Source: Vulcanimicrobiota bacterium (lineage in GTDB: Bacteria > Vulcanimicrobiota > Vulcanimicrobiia > Vulcanimicrobiales > Vulcanimicrobiaceae). Taken from it: 64,000 nucleotides of DNA. Position numbers and translations under genes: made by a program. Of this stretch, positions 51,066-60,020 are shown one piece after another. The number at the start of each line of letters is the position of its first letter. Positions within the stretch are counted from its first letter, which is position 1. Below the pieces are notes generated by a model. It did no database searches and was not told where the DNA came from. It saw nothing but the letters and a program-made list of their open reading frames with translations. The stretch is from NCBI GenBank assembly GCA_027459645.1, contig DAIDHQ010000039.1:32911-96910 (forward strand). Reading direction: 5' to 3'.

Positions 51066-51641
51066 TTAATGTGAAGTTGCGATTGCGAGGTTGCCCAGAT
51101 CGGTCGCGATGCGCGCGACCGGATAGCCGGGGTAACTCGGGATCTCGATACGCTGTTTGCCGAGGCTCGTATTGGGCTCCAACTGCAGCCGCACGTTGGG
51201 GGGCACCGCCATGCGCACGTCGCCGAGATTGGTGGAGGCAGCAATCGTATCGCCTTTCCAATCGGGGTGCAGGCCGACGCGCAGGTAGCCGAGGCTGGTG
51301 TGTGCGTCGAGATTGCCGAGCAGCGACCGCACTACGACGTCACCCAGGGAGTTGCGGACCTCGCATGCGCTCGTTGCCGGAACGTAGAGCGTGACGTCGA
51401 CCGACGCTGCCGTTCTACCATCAACGACGAACGGCCCTTCGAACGCGATATCGAGCGTGTCTGCCGTACGAACGGCAATCGTACGCATTTGGCTGGCAAG
51501 AAACGGTTTGCGGCTTCGTACCGCTACATCGATCGCGATGCCGTCCTCTGCCGCACTTCCGACGACGGTAACGGTTCCGGTCGTCACTTGGAGATGCACG
51601 CGCGGTGCAGCGGGAAAGCGCTGCTGATAGGTGCGTTGCAC
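51066..51641 (-). CDS. DUF4097-like beta-helix/adhesin-type protein
   Basis: 191 aa from GTG at 51641. Repeating strands SLGDVVVRSLLGNLDAHTSL, then NLGDVRMAVPPNVRLQLEPN are the repeats of DUF4097 (head-to-tail beta strands). No signal peptide is seen. The preceding 140 bases hold nothing clear. Function of such repeat proteins is generally unknown. Confidence 0.75.
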   Translation of the reverse strand: MQRTYQQRFPAAPRVHLQVTTGTVTVVGSAAEDGIAIDVAVRSRKPFLASQMRTIAVRTADTLDIAFEGPFVVDGRTAASVDVTLYVPATSACEVRNSLGDVVVRSLLGNLDAHTSLGYLRVGLHPDWKGDTIAASTNLGDVRMAVPPNVRLQLEPNTSLGKQRIEIPSYPGYPVARIATDLGNLAIATSH

Positions 51642-51783
51642 GGGTCGATAATGCCGCGAGAGATACTTCAGGGCGAAATCGGCCTCCTATTGTTTCCGGG
51701 CAAACCGGACACCGCCGCTCGGAGGACGGTGCGTAAGGTACGGTGACCGCGCGGGACGTGCCCGCGTACAACGTGAATAACGG

Positions 51784-52581
51784 ATGATGGCTCTTTCCAT
51801 TCTCGACTATCCGCTCGTTACGCTAGCGGTGTGTCTCGTCTTGTTCGGAGCTGCATCATTTGCCGGTCTTCGTTTACGGGGCTTGAGGCCGTTCGACGAG
51901 GGTTCTAAAGGCGAAATCGATCTCGTCGTAAACGGCACCCTGACGCTCCTAGCGCTGATTATCGGTTTTAGCTTTTCGATGGCGGTTACGCGCTTCGAAC
52001 AACGCAAGACGAATGAAGCTCGCGAAGCAAATGCAATCGGCACCGCGTACGATCAGGCCGGTCTTCTCGACGCCGGCGATGCGGCAACCGTGCGCGCGGC
52101 CTTGAAGCGCTATTTGGACGAACGAGCCGCATGGTACGCGACCTCGAGCTATGCGACGGCTCGCCGTCTACGCGAGCGTGAACTGGCGACCGAGGAGCAG
52201 TTGTGGACGACGGTGGAGCGCGCAGCGAAGGCGCATCAAACCCCCATTCAAGCGTTGGTCGTGTCGGGCATGAGTGAAGTCATCGATAACGCCGGTGACG
52301 TAGACGCCGCCTATTTGAATCGCGTTCCGCTCGCCGCTTGGGCGCTGATGTTGGTCATTGCCGTCTTCGCGTGCATTCTCATCGGCTACAGTGCACCTCC
52401 GGCGGTCTCTGTGTTTCGCGGTTTCGTCGTATTGCCGTTCATGTTTGCGATCGCGTTTTTTCTGATTGCCGATCTCGACGCAACGCGTGACGGGTTGATC
52501 CGAGTGCATCCCGAGAATCTGCTGCAACTGCAAAGGCAGTTGGACGCGCCGGCCCCCCGCGCGGGGCTTTCGCATTTGTAA
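51784..52581 (+). CDS. DUF4239 (bestrophin-like) membrane protein
   Basis: 265 aa. Four membrane spans at about 10-28, 55-72, 178-198 and 206-226. The cytoplasmic loop between spans 2 and 3 carries FSMAVTRFEQRKTNEAREAN and AIGTAYDQAGLL, the conserved DUF4239 region. The family has no confirmed transport activity, though bestrophin similarity has been proposed. ATG at 51784; a second ATG follows directly. Confidence 0.85.
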   Translation: MMALSILDYPLVTLAVCLVLFGAASFAGLRLRGLRPFDEGSKGEIDLVVNGTLTLLALIIGFSFSMAVTRFEQRKTNEAREANAIGTAYDQAGLLDAGDAATVRAALKRYLDERAAWYATSSYATARRLRERELATEEQLWTTVERAAKAHQTPIQALVVSGMSEVIDNAGDVDAAYLNRVPLAAWALMLVIAVFACILIGYSAPPAVSVFRGFVVLPFMFAIAFFLIADLDATRDGLIRVHPENLLQLQRQLDAPAPRAGLSHL

Positions 52582-52654
52582 CGAGACGTGTGTATGGTGT
52601 TCGTCGTCGGCGGCTACTATGAAGAAAGCCCCGACGTCGTCGAGGCTTTCGAAT

Positions 52655-52731
52655 TGGTGGGCCATCCTGGGATCGAACCAGGGACCTCATGCTTATCAAG
52701 CATGCGCTCTAACCAGCTGAGCTAATGGCCC
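52655..52731 (-). tRNA. tRNA-Ile (anticodon GAT)
   Basis: The acceptor GGGCCAT pairs with ATGGCCC, followed by ACCA. The anticodon loop TTGATAA gives GAT. CCA is encoded. Confidence 0.96.
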
Positions 52732-52835
52732 GTGTCAGCGGCCGCTGGGCCGGACAAATCGAAAGTATATCACCCGGCGCAAGAGGTCCTCTAGGGGGCA
52801 TCTGCTGCGACCCAGGTCGCAGCGTTCGTTGCGTC

Positions 52836-53075
52836 CTAGATCATTTCGATCCACTTTTTCATGATCGCGTCCTCGTCTTTGAGCCACGTCATCATGAGCG
52901 TCTCCAAGGCTGCGCGTTCTCGCGCGAGTTCGGCCGCCTCCGCCGTATCGGCGTCGAAGGCGAGCTGTTGTTGCGCGAGCGCGGCTTGTTCTGCATCGGC
53001 TTCGGGATCGTCGGCGACGGGCTTGGCCTGCGGCGCGCGTGGACGCGCCGCAGGCGTCGTCAGGGGGTCGATCAT
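52836..53075 (-). CDS. Small helical protein, paralogue of the upstream 97-aa protein
   Basis: 79 aa, coupled by ATGA to the preceding gene of this strand. A Pro/Ala-rich N-terminus precedes about 40 residues of helix, LAFDADTAEAAELARERAAL and LKDEDAIMKKWIEMI. That helix aligns ungapped with the end of the 97-aa protein upstream (17 of 40 identical positions by my count). No signal peptide. Function unknown. Confidence 0.6.
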   Translation of the reverse strand: MIDPLTTPAARPRAPQAKPVADDPEADAEQAALAQQQLAFDADTAEAAELARERAALETLMMTWLKDEDAIMKKWIEMI

Positions 53076-53365
53076 TGCGTGATCGACTCGATGAACTTCT
53101 TGGTGATGCCGTCGTCGGCTTTGCGCTGCTGCATGGCGACGTCTTGCAGCGTATTGATTTCGCGCATGTTCTCGGCTTGCTGGTTCATGGCTTCGTCGAA
53201 GACGGTAGATTGAAGATTCAGTTGATCTTGCGCGATCATCGACTGAATCTGCAGGCCGGTATTGAAGGCGTTGTTCGCGCCGATCGCGCCGCCCAAAATG
53301 CCGTTGGAGATGCCGCCGATGACCGACGGCGCGACGGCCTCTAAGATTGGAGCGAGAAAACTCAT
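53072..53365 (-). CDS. Small helical protein, first of the paralogous pair
   Basis: 97 aa, ATGA-coupled to the transglycosylase upstream and to the 79-aa gene downstream. A Gly-rich hydrophobic region (VAPSVIGGISNGILGGAIGA) is followed by a helix ending QQRKADDGITKKFIESITQ. The C-terminal D..I.KK.IE.I pattern is shared with the 79-aa protein. The pattern is loosely like type III needle subunits or phage internal virion proteins; neither is established. Confidence 0.6.
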   Translation of the reverse strand: MSFLAPILEAVAPSVIGGISNGILGGAIGANNAFNTGLQIQSMIAQDQLNLQSTVFDEAMNQQAENMREINTLQDVAMQQRKADDGITKKFIESITQ

Positions 53366-53979
53366 GATTGGCTGTCCCCCGTGACGTAGTTCTCTAAGGA
53401 GCTATCCCGCTTGTGGCCGGTCGCGTCTAGACCCGGCTGCGGCTGCCAGCGCGGGGCTTGAGCCAGCGGAATCCCTCCGGAGAGGCCGAGGAGCGCATTG
53501 ACGTTTTGGCTCGCGCTCGGAGCATCGGCGCGAGCGCACTCAAGGGGCGTTTCCGGATCCCCCAAGGCGCCCCGGGCACCGAGGTCTTGATAGTGCCGCA
53601 TGACCGAATCGGCGTACCCCAGCGTCTGGCCGTCCGCCCAGGTCGTCTTCGTGCCGGTGGCGTGCGGATCGCCGGCGTTATAAGCGGATAGGGCTTCACG
53701 GACGTTCCCCCCGAAGCGCTTGAGGTTCTCGGAGATCATCTTGGCGGCGTACCGGGCGTTGGCGGCCGGATCCATGGCGGCGGCGCTTCGGGCGAAGGCG
53801 TGGTAGCGGTCGTCGATCTGGAAGAGCCCGTGGCCGTGGCCCCCGTCCCCCACGACGTTGCGTCCGCTGTTGGAGCCGGGACCGCCGGTCTCTTGGGCGG
53901 CCACGGCGGCGAGCAGCCGAGGGTCTAGCCCGTACTGGCGGGCGGCCGAGTCGATTTGGGTGGCGAAGCTGACATTCAT
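53362..53979 (-). CDS. Lytic transglycosylase (SLT/goose-lysozyme-like)
   Basis: 205 aa. IDSAARQYGLDPRLLAAVAA, then QETGG (catalytic Glu30), GHGHGLFQIDDRYHAF and EALSAYNAGDPHATG are the conserved SLT blocks. No signal peptide, so export would need another route or cell lysis. The C-terminal 50 residues are low-complexity. A GGGAAGGGC-type ribosome site precedes it. First gene of a three-gene coupled operon with two small helical proteins. Confidence 0.88.
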   Translation of the reverse strand: MNVSFATQIDSAARQYGLDPRLLAAVAAQETGGPGSNSGRNVVGDGGHGHGLFQIDDRYHAFARSAAAMDPAANARYAAKMISENLKRFGGNVREALSAYNAGDPHATGTKTTWADGQTLGYADSVMRHYQDLGARGALGDPETPLECARADAPSASQNVNALLGLSGGIPLAQAPRWQPQPGLDATGHKRDSSLENYVTGDSQS

Positions 53980-54089
53980 AGCCCTCGCCCTTCCCGCGCT
54001 TGGCCCCGTTTGACAAGACCGGTAGGGGCCACTAGAATCAGACGGTTTGCGGAGCTTGCCCTAGGCGAGCGAAGCGAGTCGAAGGAACC

Positions 54090-54590
54090 ATGAGCCGTTC
54101 ACACAGGGTCGATATCAGTGGCTTGCTCGGCGGCGGCCGGCAGGTCATGCTGGTCGACGACGAGGTGCCCATCGAGGAATTCGAGGGAACCCGGTTTGCG
54201 AACGCGGCAAAGGTTCATTTGCAGTTGCGCTATGTCGACCGCCTCCTTCATATTGAAGGAACCGTCGACGCGGACGCTCTCGGCATCTGCGACTCGTGCA
54301 TGGAAAACGTCGACCGGGATATCCACGTCGACATCGATGAACGGCTGGATCCGCACGCCGATCGCGAAGGCGATCCGTTCGGTGAGAGCAACGTCCTTTC
54401 GGGAAACCGGCTGGACGTAGCCGACCTGGCGCAGCAGCTGGTGCTGAGCGCGATGCCGATGGGCTTGCGTTGCAGCGAGAACTGCAAGGGCTTGTGCGGT
54501 ATGTGCGGAGCGAATAAAAATGTGACGCCGTGTTCGTGCGCGGACACGGGGCCCGATGAGATTCATTCTCATGGGGGCGCAGAGGCCTAG
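54090..54590 (+). CDS. yceD: YceD/DUF177 family protein
   Basis: 166 aa. VDISGLLGGGRQVMLVDDEV, then CDSCMENVDRDIHVDIDER, and the C-terminal zinc-like CSENCKGLCGMCGANKNVTP match DUF177, a family associated with 23S rRNA/ribosome biogenesis. It is found directly before rpmF in most bacteria, as here. The 110 bases upstream contain no recognised element. Confidence 0.92.
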   Translation: MSRSHRVDISGLLGGGRQVMLVDDEVPIEEFEGTRFANAAKVHLQLRYVDRLLHIEGTVDADALGICDSCMENVDRDIHVDIDERLDPHADREGDPFGESNVLSGNRLDVADLAQQLVLSAMPMGLRCSENCKGLCGMCGANKNVTPCSCADTGPDEIHSHGGAEA

Positions 54591-54650
54591 CCGAAGCGCT
54601 TGTATACTACAGGGTTCCCGATGCGGGGAGCCCACGTTGGGAGAAGAACA

Positions 54651-54857
54651 GTGGCGAATCTCAAGTGGAAGACGCCGCGCAGTAAAACGCGCAGCCGTCG
54701 TGCGGCAAACTGGAAGCTGAACCCGGTTACGACCGTGGAATGCCCCCAGTGTCACCAGCCGAAGCGCCCGCACTTCGTGTGCGGCACCTGCGGCACGTAC
54801 GATGGTCGTCAGGTCGTCGAAATCCGCGACGAACACGCCGGTCACGATCACGCCTAA
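54651..54857 (+). CDS. rpmF: 50S ribosomal protein bL32
   Basis: 68 aa from GTG at 54651 with GGGAGAAG upstream. VANLKWKTPRSKTRSRRAAN is the L32 start, followed by CPQCHQPKRPHFVCGTCGTY, the four-Cys zinc-binding core. The C-terminus (IRDEHAGHDHA) has an unusual His-rich tail. Confidence 0.96.
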   Translation: MANLKWKTPRSKTRSRRAANWKLNPVTTVECPQCHQPKRPHFVCGTCGTYDGRQVVEIRDEHAGHDHA

Positions 54858-54860
54858 CCC

Positions 54861-55841
54861 TTGACCGGGGTAAAAATCGCGGGCGTCGGGCATTACACGC
54901 CCGACGAGATCGTCGATAATTTCGAGCTCGAAAAGTGGTTCGACACGTCGGACGAGTGGATCACGAGCCGCACCGGGATGAAACGCCGGCACTGGGCCCG
55001 CAAGGACCAGTCGACCGGCGATTTGGCATTGGAGGCGGCGCGCCGCGCGCTCGAGTCGGCGAAGCTCCAAGCGCAGGACGTCGACGCGTTCATCGTCTGC
55101 ACCGTCTATCCCGATTATCTCTTCCCGGCGACGGCCGCGATCGTGGCCTCGAGACTCGGGGCGCGCGACAAAGCCGCCTTCGACATGGAGATCGCGTGCA
55201 CGGGCTTCATCTACGGCCTCACCGTCGCATCGTCGATGGTGCGCGCGGGCGTCTATAAGCGCGTCTGTCTCATCGGCGCCGAGACGCTCTCGAAACTCGT
55301 CAACAAAGACGACCGCGGCACCGCAGTGCTCTTCGGCGACGGCGCCGGCGCCGTCATCCTTGAAGCTTCCGAGAAAGACTCGTTTCTGGGGTCGGATCTG
55401 GGGAGCGACGGTTCGAAACCCGAGCTACTCTTTATCGAAGCCGGCGGTTCGCGTAACGGGATGAGTCACGAATTGCTCGATCGCAAAGCGGATCGCATCG
55501 TGATGCACGGCAAAGAAGTCTTTAAGTTCGCGGTTAACAAGATGATCCAAGCGACGGATGCGGCCCTTGCGAAAGCCAATCTGACGAAGGCCGACGTCGA
55601 CGTTCTCATTCCGCATCAGGCGAACAAACGCATCATCGATTCGGCGATGAAATATCTTGGGATGCCGCCCGAAAAGTGCGTCGTCAATATTCACGAATAC
55701 GGCAATACGTCGGCTGCATCGGTACCGATCGCGCTTTCGGAAGCCGTCGCATCTGGCCGCATTCAACCGGGCAACGTCATCGTGTTCGTCGGATTCGGCG
55801 GCGGCCTCTCGTGGGGCGCCGTAGTATGGAAGTGGCAATAG
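54861..55841 (+). CDS. fabH: 3-oxoacyl-ACP synthase III (FabH)
   Basis: 326 aa from TTG at 54861, three bases after the rpmF stop. It condenses acetyl-CoA with malonyl-ACP to begin fatty-acid synthesis. Active-site residues: Cys113 in DMEIACTGFIYG, His in IPHQANKRII and Asn in HEYGNTSAASVPIAL. GDGAGAVILE is also present. plsX, usually found before fabH, is absent between rpmF and fabH. Confidence 0.95.
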   Translation: MTGVKIAGVGHYTPDEIVDNFELEKWFDTSDEWITSRTGMKRRHWARKDQSTGDLALEAARRALESAKLQAQDVDAFIVCTVYPDYLFPATAAIVASRLGARDKAAFDMEIACTGFIYGLTVASSMVRAGVYKRVCLIGAETLSKLVNKDDRGTAVLFGDGAGAVILEASEKDSFLGSDLGSDGSKPELLFIEAGGSRNGMSHELLDRKADRIVMHGKEVFKFAVNKMIQATDAALAKANLTKADVDVLIPHQANKRIIDSAMKYLGMPPEKCVVNIHEYGNTSAASVPIALSEAVASGRIQPGNVIVFVGFGGGLSWGAVVWKWQ

Positions 55842-55842
55842 C

Positions 55843-56808
55843 GTGAGAGTCGCAGTCGTTTTTCCAGGACAGGGTTCGCAGACGCTCGGTATGGGCGTCG
55901 ACGTTGCGTCGCGTGCAAAAGCGGCGGCCGATCTTTTCGAACGCGCGAAGGCGGTGCTCGGATACGATCTGCTGCAACTGCAGCGCGAAGGCCCGGAAGA
56001 AAAACTCCGCGAGACGCAGTTCAGCCAGCCGGCAATCTTCGTGACGAATCTCGCGCTCTATTACGCGGTCGGCGAGGCGCTGCAACCTGCGGTGAGTGCC
56101 GGTCATTCCTTCGGCGAGTTCTGCTCGCTGACGATCGCCAACGCCCTTTCGTTCGAAGACGCGCTGCGCATCGTAGACGAACGCGGTAAGGCGATGCAGT
56201 ACGCGGCCGAACTCACGCCCGGCGGCATGTCGGCGGTGCTGGGGTTAGATGCCCAAACGATTCGCAGCGTCGTGGATGCCACGCGGGAACGCTCGGGCGG
56301 ACGCGTGCAGCTTGCAAACTTTAACTCGCCGACGCAGATCGTCATCAGCGGCGATCTCGGCGCGGTCCAAAGTGCGGGCGATGCGATGATGGAAGCGGGC
56401 GCGAAACGCGTCGTTCCGCTCAACGTATCCGGCGCATGGCACTCCGCGCTGATGGAACCCGCGCTGGAGCGCTTCGCGCAAGCGGTCAACGCAGCCGCGT
56501 TTGTGACGCCGGCATTCGACGTTATTTCGAACGTCGACGCGAAGCCGTACCGCGACGTGGAGACGATCAAGGCGAATCTCGTAAAGTCGCTGACGCACGA
56601 AGTCCTCTGGCACGCGACGGCTGAAGCGATCGTCGCGCAGGGCGTCGATCTCGTCGTCGAATTCGGCGCGAGCGGCGTACTCGCACCGCTTATGAAGCGC
56701 ATGGACGGCGCCCCCAAGTCTTCGATCGTGAGCGATTACGCCGGCGTCGAAAAACTGCAAGCCACCCTTCGACAGGCGCAAGGCGACAAGGTCGGAGCCG
56801 AATCATGA
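55843..56808 (+). CDS. fabD: Malonyl-CoA:ACP transacylase (FabD)
   Basis: 321 aa from GTG at 55843. [14 protein letters not shown] at the N-terminus, the Ser elbow in [11 protein letters not shown] (usual form GHSLGEY) and the His in [11 protein letters not shown] identify the transacylase that charges ACP with malonate. Length is normal. It overlaps fabG by ATGA. Confidence 0.95.
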   Translation: MRVAVVFPGQGSQTLGMGVDVASRAKAAADLFERAKAVLGYDLLQLQREGPEEKLRETQFSQPAIFVTNLALYYAVGEALQPAVSAGHSFGEFCSLTIANALSFEDALRIVDERGKAMQYAAELTPGGMSAVLGLDAQTIRSVVDATRERSGGRVQLANFNSPTQIVISGDLGAVQSAGDAMMEAGAKRVVPLNVSGAWHSALMEPALERFAQAVNAAAFVTPAFDVISNVDAKPYRDVETIKANLVKSLTHEVLWHATAEAIVAQGVDLVVEFGASGVLAPLMKRMDGAPKSSIVSDYAGVEKLQATLRQAQGDKVGAES

Positions 56809-57551
56809 ATTTTGAAGGTAAGGTCGCGTTCATCACGGGCGCAAGCCGCGGCATCGGCCGGGCGATTGCAGCCGAATTGTGTAAGGGCGGCACCGACGTG
56901 GCGTTGGTCGGTCGCGACCGCGCGGCACTCGAAGAAACGGCTCGGCACTGCGTCGGCGAACGCCCCGGAGCGGTCGCTCACGTAATCACGGCCGACGTCA
57001 CGGATCAGGCGGCGGTCGAAGCCGCGGTCGCCGAGACCATGGAGCGCTTCGGGCGGCTCGATTTTGCCGTCGCCAATGCCGGGCAGTCCATCGATTCGCT
57101 CTTGCTGCGGCTCAAACCCGACGTGATCGACCGGATGCTCGACGTCAACCTGAAGTCGGCCTTCTACTTGTGCGGCGCCGTCGCAAAGCCCATGATGAAG
57201 CAGCGAGCCGGGTCGATCGTCCTGGTCTCGAGCATCGTCGGGCTCATCGGCAACGCCGGCCAGGCCGCCTACGCTGCCTCAAAAGCCGGACTCCTTGCGC
57301 TTGCCAAGTCGGTTGCAAAGGAGTTGGGTTCAAGGAACATAAGAGTCAACGCCGTTGCGCCGGGTCTGATTGAAACGGCGATGACCGAAAAGATGCCGGA
57401 CGCCGCGCGGGAGGCTTTGATCAAACAAGCCGCGCTCGGCCGGGCCGGGAGACCGGAGGATGTCGGCGGAGTCGTCGCCTTCCTCTGCTCAGATGCTGCA
57501 GCTTACGTAACGGGCCAGACCATCGTCGTCGATGGCGGCGTGTTAATGTAA
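56805..57551 (+). CDS. fabG: 3-oxoacyl-ACP reductase (FabG)
   Basis: 248-aa short-chain dehydrogenase. [16 protein letters not shown] binds NADPH. The catalytic Ser and Tyr-x3-Lys are in [20 protein letters not shown] and [11 protein letters not shown]. It reduces 3-oxoacyl-ACP during elongation. It overlaps fabD and is followed by acpP after 32 bases. Confidence 0.95.
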   Translation: MNFEGKVAFITGASRGIGRAIAAELCKGGTDVALVGRDRAALEETARHCVGERPGAVAHVITADVTDQAAVEAAVAETMERFGRLDFAVANAGQSIDSLLLRLKPDVIDRMLDVNLKSAFYLCGAVAKPMMKQRAGSIVLVSSIVGLIGNAGQAAYAASKAGLLALAKSVAKELGSRNIRVNAVAPGLIETAMTEKMPDAAREALIKQAALGRAGRPEDVGGVVAFLCSDAAAYVTGQTIVVDGGVLM

Positions 57552-57583
57552 GCAGAACAACTCGATCTTATTAAGGAGCTGTA

Positions 57584-57823
57584 ATGTCCACGTTCGACAA
57601 AGTCAAGAAGATCATCGTCGAGCAGCTCGGCGTCGACGAATCCGAAGTCACGCCCGAGGCCTCGATCACGGATGATCTCGGTGCCGACTCCCTCGACCAG
57701 GTCGAGTTGGTGATGGCTTTCGAGACCGAGTTCAACATCGATATCCCGGACGAAGAAGCCGAGAAAATCAAGACGGTCGGTGACGCGGTTGCGCGCATCG
57801 ATCAAGCCACTGCAGGTACGTAA
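57584..57823 (+). CDS. acpP: Acyl carrier protein
   Basis: 79 aa. The phosphopantetheine site is Ser36 in [32 protein letters not shown] and [16 protein letters not shown] are typical ACP helices. An AAGGAG site lies before ATG. It carries acyl chains for the Fab enzymes. Confidence 0.97.
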   Translation: MSTFDKVKKIIVEQLGVDESEVTPEASITDDLGADSLDQVELVMAFETEFNIDIPDEEAEKIKTVGDAVARIDQATAGT

Positions 57824-57835
57824 ACTAAAACCACC

Positions 57836-59167
57836 ATGTTCGACCAGTTGAGCGACCGGCTCAACGCGATATTTTCGCGGCTGACCGGGCGCGGGAAACT
57901 CAGCGAAAGTGACGTCAACGAAGCGCTACGCGAAGTTCGCGTAGCGCTTCTTGAGGCCGACGTCTCCCTCGCCGCCGCGAAGCAATTCGTCAACGGCGTC
58001 AAGGAAAAGGCGATCGGCGAAAACGTCCTGGAATCGCTGACGCCGGCGCAGACCATCGTCAAGATCGTGCACGACGATCTCGTCGAGTTGCTCGGCGGTG
58101 CGCAAGCACGCCTCCAATTCAGCGACGCGCCGCCGTCGGTGATCATGCTGGTCGGCTTGCAGGGCTCGGGTAAGACGACTCAGGCCGGCAAGCTCGCGCT
58201 GCGCTTGAAAGAACAAGGACGGCGCACGCTGCTCGTTGCCGCGGACGTCTATCGTCCCGCCGCAATCGCGCAGTTGCAGACGCTCGGCAAACAGATCGAT
58301 CTTCCGGTCTTCGAAGAAGGCGCGGGCGACCCGGTCAAAATCGCGCGAGACGGCGTCAACGAAGCCAAGCGCTTGGGGCTTTCGACGGTGATCGTCGATA
58401 CAGCCGGGCGGCTCGAGATCGACGACGCGTTGATGGTCGAACTCGAAAAGATCAAAGCTGCCGTCAATCCCAAAGAGATTCTTTTCGTCGCCGACGCCAT
58501 GACGGGTCAAGCCGCGACGCAAGTTGCGAAGGGCTTCAACGACCGCTTGGGCATCACGGGCGTCGTTCTCACGAAGATGGACGGCGACACGCGCGGCGGC
58601 GCGGCGCTTTCGATCTTCAAAGAAACCGGTGCGCCGATCAAATTCGTCGGCGTCGGTGAAAAATTATCCGCGCTAGAGCCGTTCTACCCCGACCGGCTGG
58701 CGCAGCGCATCTTGGGCATGGGCGACGTGCTCACGCTCATCGAGAAAACGCAATCGCTCTACACGGAAGAGCAGGCGAAGAAGCTCGAGCAGAAGCTGCA
58801 GAAGAACAGCTTCACGCTCGACGATTTTCTCGAACAGATGCGCCAGATGAAAAAAATCGGCTCGATGGCGGACATCATGAAGATGATCCCCGGGCTCTCA
58901 CGCGCGCTTCCCAAAGACTTCGATATTCCGGAGAAAGAGGTCAAGCGTGTCGAGGCGATCATCTCGTCGATGACGCGAGCCGAGCGGCGCAATCCGTCCA
59001 TTTTGAACGGTTCGCGCCGTAAGCGCATTGCCTTCGGATCGGGGACGGCGGTCAGCGACGTCAATAAGCTGATCAAGAACTTCGAGGGCGCGCAAAAGAT
59101 GATGAAACAACTTGGCGGCATGAAGGGCGGGAAACGTCCTCGCTTGCCGGCTGGCGCGTTTCGCTAA
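57836..59167 (+). CDS. ffh: Signal recognition particle protein Ffh (SRP54)
   Basis: 443-aa GTPase that targets nascent membrane proteins. N domain, then G domain with VGLQGSGKTTQAGKLALRL, VAADVYRPAAIAQL, VIVDTAGRLEIDD and LTKMDGDTRGGAAL, then the M domain (SMADIMKMIPGLSRALP, SRRKRIAFGSGTAVSDVNKL). Normal length. It starts 12 bases after the acpP stop, so the block is one transcript. A perfect palindrome lies near its 5' end (57921-57949). Confidence 0.97.
   Translation: MFDQLSDRLNAIFSRLTGRGKLSESDVNEALREVRVALLEADVSLAAAKQFVNGVKEKAIGENVLESLTPAQTIVKIVHDDLVELLGGAQARLQFSDAPPSVIMLVGLQGSGKTTQAGKLALRLKEQGRRTLLVAADVYRPAAIAQLQTLGKQIDLPVFEEGAGDPVKIARDGVNEAKRLGLSTVIVDTAGRLEIDDALMVELEKIKAAVNPKEILFVADAMTGQAATQVAKGFNDRLGITGVVLTKMDGDTRGGAALSIFKETGAPIKFVGVGEKLSALEPFYPDRLAQRILGMGDVLTLIEKTQSLYTEEQAKKLEQKLQKNSFTLDDFLEQMRQMKKIGSMADIMKMIPGLSRALPKDFDIPEKEVKRVEAIISSMTRAERRNPSILNGSRRKRIAFGSGTAVSDVNKLIKNFEGAQKMMKQLGGMKGGKRPRLPAGAFR
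57921..57949. other. 29-bp palindrome inside the ffh coding sequence
   Basis: AAGCGCTACGCGAA and TTCGCGTAGCGCTT are perfect complements separated by a single base. In RNA this forms a very stable hairpin about 85 bases after the ffh start. It is in the N-domain helix coding region (ALREVRVAL). Confidence 0.75.
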
Positions 59168-59190
59168 CTCAAAGCTAGAAGAAGAGAGAC

Positions 59191-59481
59191 ATGGTCAAGA
59201 TCAGACTGCGCCGCATGGGCGCGAAGAAACAACCGACGTACCGTTTCGTGGTGGCGGATTCGCGCTCGCCGCGCGATGGCCGTTTCATCGAGATCCTCGG
59301 GCACTACAATCCGCGCACGGAACCCAAGACGCTGGAAGTCGATGAAGCAAAAGCCAAAGAATGGCTCGCGAAGGGCGCGCAGCCGACGATGACGGTTCGC
59401 CGTCTATTTGCCGAGAAGGGCATTATGGAGCGCGGTCCGATTCCGGAGACGAAACGCGCGCCCCGTAAAGGCAAAGAGTAA
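59191..59481 (+). CDS. rpsP: 30S ribosomal protein bS16
   Basis: 96 aa. [20 protein letters not shown] and [20 protein letters not shown] are bS16 signatures. The C-terminal tail ends KRAPRKGKE. Its stop overlaps the khpA start by one base. It assembles early on 16S rRNA. Confidence 0.97.
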   Translation: MVKIRLRRMGAKKQPTYRFVVADSRSPRDGRFIEILGHYNPRTEPKTLEVDEAKAKEWLAKGAQPTMTVRRLFAEKGIMERGPIPETKRAPRKGKE

Positions 59482-60020
59482 TGTCGTCCTTCGATGACGA
59501 GTTCGGCCTCTTCGGCGAAGACGCCGACGACGCCGATCGTCGCCCGACGCTCGGCGCGCGTAAAATCTCGTCGAACGAAACGGTTATCAACGACGTCGAA
59601 CCCGAAGAGGAACGACCGGCCCGCGGACCGCGCCCCGAGCGCGCTGGTTATGACAAACCGCGCGGCGGTCAACGTGGCGGCGGCGGGCGCCGTGGTGGAT
59701 TCGAACAACGTCGTAGTCGTCAACCCGAAGATCCGTGGGCGTCGCAACGCCGGGCCAGTGAGCTGCTCGATTTTATTGCGAAGAAGCTCGTGCAAAAACC
59801 GGAAGATGCGTCGGTGGAGCTCTTCACCGATGAAGAAGGCAAACCGGTCATCGAGTTGGTCGTCGATCCGGAAGATCTCGGCAAGGTGATCGGCCGCAAC
59901 GGCCGCGTCGCGCAAGCGCTGCGCACGATCGTGCGCGCGACGGCCGAGACGCGGATTTCGGTCGATATCCTCGATAAAGAAGAAGCCGAAACCATCGACG
60001 AGACGAGCGCTGAAGAGTAG
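59481..60020 (+). CDS. khpA: KH-domain RNA-binding protein KhpA with long N-terminal extension
   Basis: 179 aa. The C-terminal KH domain has ELVVDPEDLGKVIGRNGRVA, then QALRTIVRATAETRISVDI, including the GxxG RNA-binding loop. A long acidic then Arg/Gly-rich extension (RGPRPERAGYDKPRGGQRGG) precedes it; most KhpA proteins are only about 80 aa. KhpA binds RNA with KhpB in cell-wall regulation. Overlaps rpsP by one base and rimM by about 11 bases. Confidence 0.92.
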   Translation: MSSFDDEFGLFGEDADDADRRPTLGARKISSNETVINDVEPEEERPARGPRPERAGYDKPRGGQRGGGGRRGGFEQRRSRQPEDPWASQRRASELLDFIAKKLVQKPEDASVELFTDEEGKPVIELVVDPEDLGKVIGRNGRVAQALRTIVRATAETRISVDILDKEEAETIDETSAEE

